A stretch of 64,000 bases of DNA, taken from the NCBI RefSeq assembly GCF_018139145.2, contig NC_059478.1, forward strand, positions 27,559,001-27,623,000. The letters are read 5' to 3'. Positions 61,801-64,000 of the stretch are shown one piece after another. Under the pieces are notes generated by a model, which saw only the letters and a program-made list of their open reading frames with translations, had not been told where the DNA came from and made no database searches. The position numbers were made by a program, and so were the translations under genes. Numbering within the stretch: position 1 is the first letter of the stretch; the number at the start of each line of letters is the position of its first letter. The DNA comes from Gymnogyps californianus. Lineage: Eukaryota > Chordata > Aves > Accipitriformes > Cathartidae.

Positions 61801-62706
61801 AGTTAAAAAAAACTAAAATGGAAAGCAATTCTCATAGTCAAAACCAAGAAAAACGGCTCATTGATTTAAGCTTCATAGCACTGTACATAGCTGCACTATT
61901 TCCACTACACCAACAATAAGAGAAAATTAAGAACAACTTACATAAATACCACAGATGAACACAATGGCATTAGCAGTGTACAAATGACAACTCTAAATTT
62001 GACTTAGAACTTGGTAAGTGCTATCTGCTTCCAAGTTTGTCCTTCTTTTAAAGAAGACAATGCAAGCTTCGCCACTTTTTCAGATAACTCCCAGCATGAG
62101 GGAGCATATTCCTGGAGTTTGAGTTCAGGGTCAGTGTTGTCTCACTATAATTCATTATGCTCCACATGTGGCAAGAGATATAATTTTCTTAAAAAATGAA
62201 AAGAATAATTTTACAAAAATCGAAGGTTTATCCTTATATATTTGAAAATTAATCAAATAAATGATGAGATAAAGGAATCCATTACCTATCTGGATAACCA
62301 GCTGGATTTTCCATTAATTATGACTTTTTACCCTTTTCCTGTTCTAAAGTATATAGCATACATTTCTAGAGGCATTTTGTTAGATAACAGTATTTTGGGT
62401 AAGTTACTAGTAACCAAAGACAGCAAAAAACCTCTGCGTGCACTGACAATGAATCTTCTGTTCTGAAAACCCACTAGTGCTAGGGTCCTACTTATTTAGT
62501 ACATGATATACTACATTGGTTACCCACCAGCTTTTCAGAGAACAGGCCCCTGACAGAAAAAATTATCACATACTTTAAACCTCTGAAAAGTCTTTAGAGC
62601 CCATACATGCATGACATTAATACATACAACATAGTATACATAAAAAGCAGAACCTACATTCCAGTAACTCCACAAGGTCTCCAGGATCAACTATATCAGC
62701 AAATAC
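22625..62706 (-). CDS. SPATA6: SPATA6, spermatogenesis-associated protein 6 (11 exons, N-terminus outside)
   Basis: SPATA6 is needed to build the sperm connecting piece joining head and tail, and has been linked to myosin-based transport. In 5'→3' order the exons are 62658–62706, 61733–61774, 60240–60364, 47256–47336, 44352–44630, 42626–42713, 40848–40888, 38915–39090, 29593–29692, 25732–25820 and 22625–22805. All have GT/AG borders and matching phases, giving 1,251 nt (416 codons plus stop). Conserved anchors: ELIQLVPPV and [10 protein letters not shown] in the N-terminal SPATA6 domain, [15 protein letters not shown] and [11 protein letters not shown] in the middle, [14 protein letters not shown], and [12 protein letters not shown] near the C-terminus. 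Roughly the first 60 residues lie beyond 64,000. The frame is intact although an 8.4-kb provirus sits in the intron between the third and fourth exons seen. Confidence 0.96.
22806..25731 (-). other. SPATA6: SPATA6 intron j–k
   Basis: GT–AG intron. AT-rich, with a short (GT)n run near 24728–24740. No other feature seen. Confidence 0.8.
25732..25820 (-). CDS. SPATA6: SPATA6 exon j
   Basis: 89 nt, [20 protein letters not shown] and PLSMSELQS plus two bases. Conservation is low, but phases on both sides and position between well-supported exons fit. Acceptor TTTTTAG|GATGAG, donor GAGCAG|GTATGG. Confidence 0.85.
25821..29592 (-). other. SPATA6: SPATA6 intron i–j
   Basis: GT–AG intron. Around 26670–26700 (+) a 'CTTGCTGGTAACACGAAACTGGGAG'-like region resembles decayed CR1 reverse-transcriptase sequence. 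The frame at 26915–27358 (+) has no recognisable motif and is probably part of that relic or chance. Confidence 0.65.
29593..29692 (-). CDS. SPATA6: SPATA6 exon i
   Basis: 100 nt; with two carried bases, [20 protein letters not shown] and [14 protein letters not shown]. It matches 'SPSNCDEIHDRVKNVLKSH'. Acceptor CTTGCAG|ATTTAG, donor ATTT|GTAAGT. Confidence 0.93.
29693..38914 (-). other. SPATA6: SPATA6 intron h–i (9.2 kb)
   Basis: Largest ordinary intron of the gene. It holds a probable CR1 relic near 31380–31690, an (AGA)n run near 32361–32378, several long A-runs and AT-rich sequence. No nested gene recognised. Confidence 0.7.
31380..31690 (-). repeat. Decayed CR1-like LINE 3' fragment
   Basis: Read on the + strand, blocks such as 'TTTTCAGCCTATTTATGAG', 'CAAGAAAGGGTGCCAAGAA', 'ACACAATATT' and 'TAATGACATTTAACATTGTT' follow the order of the antisense CR1 3' region. 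Similarity is patchy and recalled from memory, so subfamily and limits are uncertain. Confidence 0.4.
38915..39090 (-). CDS. SPATA6: SPATA6 exon h
   Basis: 176 nt, [14 protein letters not shown]... to VLNRSSLRE plus two bases. It matches the 'THGRDFDD' and 'VLNRASLRER' blocks of SPATA6. Acceptor TTTACAG|GCAAAA, donor GGAAAG|GTAATG. Confidence 0.92.
39091..40847 (-). other. SPATA6: SPATA6 intron g–h
   Basis: GT–AG intron containing the inverted repeat at 39652–39782, a G-rich patch near 39950–39978 and an A-run near 40013–40033. Confidence 0.8.
39652..39782. repeat. 33-bp inverted repeat (hairpin) in SPATA6 intron
   Basis: Left arm 39652–39684 begins AGGAGCTGTTTCCCAAAGC; right arm 39749–39782 ends GCTTTGGGAAACAGCTCCT. 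They pair along their whole length with one mismatch and one extra base in the A/T run, leaving a loop of about 64 bases. It is intronic to SPATA6 and transcribed with it, so the pre-mRNA could form a long stem. It could be a small MITE-type element or a local inverted duplication. No target duplication was established. Confidence 0.85.
40848..40888 (-). CDS. SPATA6: SPATA6 exon g (41-nt microexon)
   Basis: 41 nt. With the carried G it reads [14 protein letters not shown], matching 'HSHLGCCRPKDYK'. Acceptor CTCCAG|ATCCTT, donor GCCGAA|GTGAGT. Confidence 0.87.
40889..42625 (-). other. SPATA6: SPATA6 intron f–g
   Basis: GT–AG intron, no distinct element recognised. Confidence 0.8.
42626..42713 (-). 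CDS. SPATA6: SPATA6 exon f
   Basis: 88 nt (29 codons plus one base), [15 protein letters not shown]... to AWTKVDH. Two donors are possible. GACCATG|GTCAGT was chosen over ACCAAG|GTAGAC because only it keeps phase with the next exon. The region is poorly conserved against mammals. Confidence 0.85.
42714..44351 (-). other. SPATA6: SPATA6 intron e–f
   Basis: GT–AG intron. AT-rich with an A-run near 43714. Nothing else seen. Confidence 0.8.
44352..44630 (-). CDS. SPATA6: SPATA6 exon e (longest exon)
   Basis: 279 nt (93 codons) starting GDLNRVHH. It includes [20 protein letters not shown] and [20 protein letters not shown], the best conserved block of the protein, and ends FVVRR. Acceptor CACTTTAG|GGTGAT, donor ACGG|GTTTGT. 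The basic, Ser/Pro-rich make-up suggests a disordered, phosphorylatable segment. Confidence 0.96.
44631..47255 (-). other. SPATA6: SPATA6 intron d–e
   Basis: GT–AG intron. AT-rich. No element or additional exon recognised. Confidence 0.8.
47256..47336 (-). CDS. SPATA6: SPATA6 exon d
   Basis: 81 nt, phase 0 at both ends, starting [20 protein letters not shown]. It matches the 'GIAPKLEFSTTSVITECL' region. Acceptor CTTCTAG|GGAATT, donor ATACAG|GTTAGC. It is the first exon after the provirus-bearing intron. Confidence 0.92.
47337..49920 (-). other. SPATA6: SPATA6 intron c–d, part downstream of the provirus
   Basis: Host sequence between exon d and the 3' end of the provirus. No repeat family or gene recognised; a + frame at 47857–48087 has no known motif. 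Confidence 0.75.
49916..49920. repeat. Target-site duplication of the provirus, left copy (CTTGT)
   Basis: CTTGT immediately before the proviral TGTTACG end, repeated immediately after the other end at 58289–58293. Five bases is the usual length for class III elements. Confidence 0.85.
50021..50026 (-). terminator. Poly(A) signal in 3' LTR
   Basis: AATAAA on the − strand (GAATAAAGCG), about 200 bases downstream of the TATA box, followed by the GT-rich GTTTGGTGTCG. It sets the R/U5 border near 50000–50006. It is in SPATA6 orientation. Confidence 0.8.
50214..50251 (-). promoter_or_regulatory. LTR core promoter (3' LTR copy)
   Basis: TATAAAAG on the − strand at 50244–50251. A 12-bp palindrome GGGCGCGCGCCC at 50214–50225 lies 26–37 bases downstream, where transcription should start. 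CpGs are dense from here through about 50160, with little sign of decay to TpG. Confidence 0.75.
50616..50630 (-). other. Weak polypurine tract before the 3' LTR
   Basis: The − strand reads GCCACGGGGTGG directly before the LTR's TGTGAGG. Plus-strand priming should occur here, but the tract is short and broken by C and T, unlike the long purine runs of most retroviruses. Confidence 0.5.
50755..52659 (-). CDS. env: Retroviral envelope glycoprotein (env), intact
   Basis: 634 codons, type I membrane glycoprotein organisation. A hydrophobic signal peptide (about residues 4–18) is followed by a cysteine-rich surface subunit with five N-glycosylation motifs, a furin-type RRRR site at 407–410, and a transmembrane subunit with four more. 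The latter has a [18 protein letters not shown] block at 492–509 like the immunosuppressive-type region of gamma- and alpharetroviral envelopes, then CC at 519–520 (CX9CC, not the usual CX6CC), a helix, a membrane anchor at about 580–604 and a 30-residue tail. No strongly hydrophobic fusion peptide directly follows the cleavage site. An in-frame stop precedes the ATG, fixing the start. It lies 124 bases after pol and is presumably made from a spliced RNA. Confidence 0.93.
   Translation of the reverse strand: MVWGKFIFLLCECIILSQSTGNLNNQPNLAWELITGFVRIWNRTDQGFCVDLPTSASEGLKFAVIWLNLSRVLNSKLEMLNQKCIQNTLWKEQCLWGIDYAPSLGWEADYIPSPVAYKFPVNTTWRDMWKATCWKQQLCIGTMSATLAAREGWTACPQEVQLPCMSVLNSKWCPREEEIPCNLVRWWDPPPHGEPLQHEYNVPLSPGWCIQIPRRWGSYAHQNRSRYEYAWSLKHALLDPDNIIDAQEIDPLPYKNTPLMTCSRTIGCESLTWDPIETWYVSELRTFIRDMCTCWGFPVPGFKRRDPRCKGPITSRKTALKCGVTLTHETKWNLVWKGGIGVTKSYDPLTCSTMRYPSPQGTFWACSNGKMYSHLHVHEMAGLRCTIGVPTMCPSKVFNFSVPHHNRRRRESDGPKTRPEWAVHGVQVPDYYTWGMTTSLMLENIFTPYVTLKRHQFVLENLTWQVHVLSNWTRYAFGETNLQVQQVSKMALQNRLALDMLLLKEQGVCGMLNLTDGECCLTIHNATTTIEEAREKMREVTEKTGELFQAMQPKDRFNGWDPKTWLTSLAGSLGLTGWGKWLVNIGLMILCGFLFLIMGLAIGRCMISRLLSPITSIRQVRITTVEEDVRESNF
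52660..52783 (-). other. pol–env spacer
   Basis: 124 non-coding bases between the pol stop and the env ATG. No separate open frame of note. Confidence 0.7.
52784..55963 (-). CDS. pol: Retroviral pol: protease, reverse transcriptase, RNase H, integrase
   Basis: Open for 1,059 codons. Residues are numbered from the TTG codon at 55819. Protease has LVDTGA (Asp19) and NILGLD. RT has catalytic Asp219 (TIDVKD) and YIDD at 284–287. RNase H has Asp583, Glu620, Asp643 and Asp711. Integrase has a zinc module (His736, His741, Cys770, Cys773) and the catalytic triad Asp802, Asp860, Glu896 (D,D35E). All key residues are present. The RT wording resembles ERVL/spuma-related elements; no dUTPase follows integrase. 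The frame overlaps the end of gag by 32 bases and is in the +1 frame relative to it. The first Met lies just after the protease active site, so pol must be made by frameshifting or from a joined RNA. Confidence 0.95.
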   Translation of the reverse strand, partial: SHPPPPGDCIDRSERPGVGKPPPPSPVGEPGDGRWIYLRRLTENDKGDLLITFPLGPFKTPVTFLVDTGAQMSALREDVANRYGIVADKKRIWVTDVFGNSRPQSTARVKCWLPGDESPIEVLMILGRLPTNILGLDLLRGRAWVDSKGKEWVFGLPTVTVRLLQSAPELPPSKVVNVKPYPLPLGAREGIAPVISDLKEKGIIIPVHSPYNSPVWPVRKPDGRWRLTVDYRHLNANTGPLTAAVPNIAELIATIQEQAHPILATIDVKDMFFMVPLQDSDRERFAFTWEGVQYTFTRLPQGYCHSPTIAHYALAQELAQITPREGVKIYQYIDDVLIGGPDVSMVGRTQEDIITHLENLGLQIPTGKIQLPSPEVKFLGIWWRGGTVCIPSETLTTLQQVKAPGNKRELQHALGLLVFWRKHIPDFSIIARPLYDLTRKRTSWEWTPVHEEALKLLIFEAGVYQALGPIHPTDPLHIEWGFAIHGLSIHMWQRGPEGPTRPVGFYSRSFKDAEKRYSIWEKGLFVVNLALQEAEKITKQQPIILRGPFKVLKPVLAGTPPPAGVAQRETVRKWYAQLDHYCHARRVEEGALKVLQIQEPPDSQSNQDTPPSLIKPAPPFEPHLKNVWFTDASSKREGKVWKYRAVALHVDSGERIITEGEGSAQVGELVAVWSVIKREAENKESTFIYTDSYAVFKGCTEWLPFWEQNQWEVNRIPVWQRERWEEILEVAKQGTFLVGWVAAHQRGDHPAHIWNNQVDSLTRLAPMAVEAEEKEWERLLEWLHVRRGHSGVKDLFREAGSRGWPVTRELCNTITSACSQCRTRLERHPLQGPPLHLRDGKGLWETWQVDYIGPFKKSEGKQYILVGVEVVSGLVQAEAVARATGENTVKVLKRWFSYLPKPKSIQSDNGSHFTAGVVQEWAKDEGVQWTFHTPYYPQANGIVERTNGLLKHALKLHSAGWPARLPDAVAKVNNRWGKNGCPKLTAFCPKPPSSLPGKREDEDPEKPLHYPGQPVLADLPTIGEVPLTLKTPLNLYTWVATDAHGKDHRIHTRWIIPSF
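55932..57437 (-). CDS. gag: Retroviral gag, intact
   Basis: 501 codons with a favourable ATG context (ATAATGG). It starts MASLGG, lacking the Gly2 needed for myristoylation. Residues 63–76 ([14 protein letters not shown]) are a short hydrophobic stretch. Residues about 88–147 are a heptad-rich coiled coil ([13 protein letters not shown], then Leu/Glu-rich). An acidic patch around 153–163 follows, then a presumed capsid region (about 210–400, [17 protein letters not shown]) and a Pro/Lys-rich C-terminus. I find no CCHC zinc knuckle and no clear major homology region. Position between the primer site and pol makes the assignment firm even though Gag sequence is poorly conserved. A late-domain motif was not obvious; PSAPP at the end resembles the P(S/T)AP type. 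Confidence 0.9.
   Translation of the reverse strand: MASLGGPIVDCTPLLERLEGYSARPSLSGMTWAHNNWHDPQAVADRISTLAKERKLKQGKGKAVVCAVLGAALVAAQRNKHMAQHVEGETIKSLQDLVGALQEQLGNETRHLSDQLTAERVTNQRLHTALTEALERERILREQLDEIRSPVVVENSDADSDEGKNPKPLYPLKDLDRIKEIFSLGEGAVMRPLIKTETVDGGQGGPQQVTTRIIPYSPTDLGKIQEKYSRGPRETETEYVWRVSLTGGDRILLSEDEARGYWGPGVFLTTNDNREPWSLTQRVAYWAGGLDPMERGDPFSIKTPTAGHILESVQKTACLQLMHDRLLVPQQPSPMQYVADPDRLHPLIRGLPDALKLYAVQLQDRLRAPRPQRRGAPPETTWGEVAQELINYGRRMGFTGQGETKSKADLRRVEGNGRIKAAPPKPTRPPDSKRYVLWTEGISKGIPREVMDGLPTPNLESLVKSWDKIKESPSPSNPKDFVLPSREPETIIPSAPPGRLH
55947..55954 (-). other. C8 run in the gag–pol overlap, candidate frameshift site
   Basis: Eight Cs within the last Gag codons (GCC CCC CCC GGG), inside the 32-base overlap where both frames are open. 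A +1 slip of Pro-tRNA on CCC-C would enter pol. It is also the kind of homopolymer where assembly errors occur. Confidence 0.45.
57438..57571 (-). other. Proviral 5' leader
   Basis: Non-coding leader between the primer site and the gag ATG. Packaging signal and major splice donor would be expected here, but I cannot point to a strong donor consensus. Confidence 0.6.
57572..57589 (-). other. Primer binding site, tRNA-Ser
   Basis: On the − strand TGGCGTAGTCGGCAGGAT begins four bases after the 5' LTR. It is complementary to the last 18 bases of vertebrate tRNA-Ser (AGA/UGA type, ...ATCCTGCCGACTACG-CCA), without mismatch. Serine primers are rare among retroviruses. Confidence 0.85.
57694..57699 (-). 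terminator. Poly(A) signal in 5' LTR
   Basis: AATAAA copy in the upstream LTR. It lies in R, so transcripts starting in this LTR meet it early; host transcripts from SPATA6 also cross it in sense. Confidence 0.75.
57887..57924 (-). promoter_or_regulatory. LTR core promoter driving the provirus
   Basis: TATAAAAG at 57917–57924 on the − strand, with the GGGCGCGCGCCC palindrome (57887–57898) at the expected start site and a CpG-dense stretch downstream. It would transcribe gag, pol and env. Confidence 0.8.
58289..58293. repeat. Target-site duplication of the provirus, right copy (CTTGT)
   Basis: CTTGT directly after the LTR end CCTCACA, matching 49916–49920. Confidence 0.85.
58294..60239 (-). 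other. SPATA6: SPATA6 intron c–d, part upstream of the provirus
   Basis: Host intron between exon c and the provirus. A − frame at 58443–58679 was checked as an exon and shows no SPATA6 similarity. Nothing else recognised. Confidence 0.75.
60240..60364 (-). CDS. SPATA6: SPATA6 exon c
   Basis: 125 nt giving 42 codons with the carried base: [20 protein letters not shown], then a His/Gly-rich stretch and MKRSSSFT. An alternative AG three bases downstream exists, but the upstream one restores the conserved Val-Gly and was chosen. Donor ACA|GTGAGT. The next exon lies 12.9 kb away across the provirus. Confidence 0.93.
60365..61732 (-). other. SPATA6: SPATA6 intron b–c
   Basis: GT–AG intron with a TAG/TAA-type microsatellite near 60760–60793. 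Confidence 0.8.
60760..60793 (+). repeat. (TAG)n/(TAA)n microsatellite
   Basis: Imperfect run of TAG and TAA triplets (AGTAATAGTAGTAGTAATAG...), intronic to SPATA6. Confidence 0.8.
61733..61774 (-). CDS. SPATA6: SPATA6 exon b (42-nt microexon)
   Basis: A 42-nt exon. With one base from exon a it reads [14 protein letters not shown] plus one base, which is nearly the human wording. Acceptor TTTCTAG|TTGACA, donor CTCCAG|GTATTG. It belongs to the N-terminal SPATA6 domain. Confidence 0.92.
61775..62657 (-). other. SPATA6: SPATA6 intron a–b
   Basis: GT–AG intron of 883 bases, no element recognised. Confidence 0.85.
62658..62706 (-). CDS. SPATA6: SPATA6 exon a (first in window)
   Basis: 49 nt, phase 0 at its start, reading [16 protein letters not shown] plus one base. 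It matches the 'VFPDAVDPGDVV' region of SPATA6. Acceptor TTCCAG|GTATTT, donor GGAAT|GTAGGT. Confidence 0.9.
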
Positions 62707-64000
62707 CTGGAAAAGAAATTAATAAATAATAATAACGGCATGGTCAAAGTCATCAGATGGACCTCTGGGGAAAGAGAAGGAAAAAAAAGTAAAAATCAAT
62801 ATTCTTCCTTGCTTCAGATTGTTGCCAAGAGTCCTATCCCCACTGGAAAAAAAAGGAAACTGAAATTATCATTTGGTACACGATCAAATTCATTGAAAGC
62901 TAGCAGTTCTTGTCATATGCTTTCTAGCCATTCAGGGTTACCTCTCCATATTTAAATTAGGAGGTATTGTAAAGAGTTGAACACGTAGCGATAAGTATTG
63001 CCTGAAAAAATTTCAAGAGAGAAAGGTAAATTGCTGAATGTACTAGAATTCTGATAGATGAAGAATATGTTCTTTAATATATTAGTAACGCTTTAAGCTT
63101 CATTTTCATGGAAGTGACTATTCATGTACTGTTCAGGGTTTCTCTTAACCTGAATCCCATGTGAATAGATGGCAAGGAATAGGGGAGGATGCTGCACTGG
63201 ATATTCAGCAGGTAATAGACTTCCCGCTAATTCTGTACAAAAGTCTCAGCAGAGTGGTGTAGATCACTTTGCTGTTCAAGGTACCAAACACTAAAAAACA
63301 CCAAGTACTGGTGCTCCACAAGTATCTAGACCTATTCAATAGCTATTTGTAAGAAGACAGATAATATTCTCAGCTTTCTTGTTCACCTCTTTTGTAAGCA
63401 GATAGATCCTGGTGTCTTGGAGTTCCCCTAAATTACAATGAAAACAGTATTCAGTACATTTCCCTTACATAGTTTGTGGTATGTTTGCCTTTAAGGACTA
63501 TGGTCTTTTTTACTCTTCAGTAGCTGGTGAAATTATCACTGTTTGTATCTTACCCACATCACCAGAGCATCATTGATGTTTACTCAGTCTGGTTTTCAAA
63601 GTGCTGGGGGATGCTTAAAGGAAAAGAACTAGAAAGGGCAAAGTGTTATTATTCATAGGTAGTCAAGAAGCCAGATCATATCTGTAAGATACTGTGTTTC
63701 ATTATCCCTGTGGTACTAATAATGAAGCTAGTAGGGACTCAGAATATGTGATAAACAACTATAAATTATAAGGCCAGAGTACCAACCCGGGAATTCTGGT
63801 GACAAACCATGAGAAAAGTATCTCAAAGGGAGAAAGATGTCACCAAAAAGGCTTGAGCTGCTATTCTATCTTTCGACTAAATTAAGTTGACTCTCCTATA
63901 TCGTACAGTCTTTGTTCTTCACCTTGCCACAATTTTTAGAACAATAACATTCAGTTCCTTCCAAGCCAGGAAAACAGACACTGAAAAAGGACAGTTCACA
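62707..64000 (-). other. SPATA6: SPATA6 intron upstream of exon a (partial)
   Basis: Extends to the window edge. The preceding exon (N-terminal part of the SPATA6 domain) was looked for and not found; a weak look-alike at 63376–63428 is listed as rejected. Confidence 0.6.

Noticed and set aside
63376..63428. SPATA6-like string (ELQDTRIYLL) on the − strand with AG before and GT after
   Set aside because: It recalls the 'LKDKEDIYLS' region, but the frame lacks the rest of that exon and meets a stop soon after. Judged coincidental.

Overview
The window looks like bird nuclear DNA. The evidence is the SLC5A9–SPATA6 gene neighbourhood, compact introns with GT–AG borders, an avian-type ERVL solo LTR and old MIR-like/CR1-like relics. 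I cannot name the species; the solo LTR type argues for a bird lineage rich in these ERVL LTRs.

Layout. Positions 1–7,880 hold the 3' end of SLC5A9 (SGLT4) on the + strand: two coding exons (4782–4929, 6900–7108), a 3' UTR and a poly(A) signal at 7854. Positions 7,880–22,600 are intergenic, with a 610-bp solo LTR at 9031–9640 flanked by CCATC repeats. From 22,625 to the right edge lies SPATA6 on the − strand, convergent with SLC5A9. I could place eleven consecutive coding exons whose phases all join, giving 416 codons plus stop; only the N-terminal exon(s) lie beyond 64,000.

The main discovery candidate is a complete endogenous retrovirus at 49,921–58,288 (8,368 bp, − strand) inside a SPATA6 intron and in the same orientation as the gene. 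It has two 695-bp LTRs that look identical by eye, a 5-bp target duplication (CTTGT), a primer binding site matching tRNA-Ser, and three uninterrupted frames: gag (501 codons), pol (protease–RT–RNase H–integrase, about 1,059 codons) and env (634 codons).

The combination is unusual. Pol looks like class III (ERVL/spuma-related), yet the element carries an intact env with a furin-type site and a CX9CC motif. Gag has no CCHC zinc knuckle, pol is in the +1 frame relative to gag, and no AUG precedes the protease motif. The LTRs carry a TATA box and AATAAA in the same sense as SPATA6, so the insertion could truncate or drive host transcripts.

A 33-bp inverted repeat in another SPATA6 intron (39,652–39,782) is also worth a look. 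The rest is intronic or intergenic DNA with simple repeats and decayed retroelements. Most short open frames there show no coding signature and were left out.
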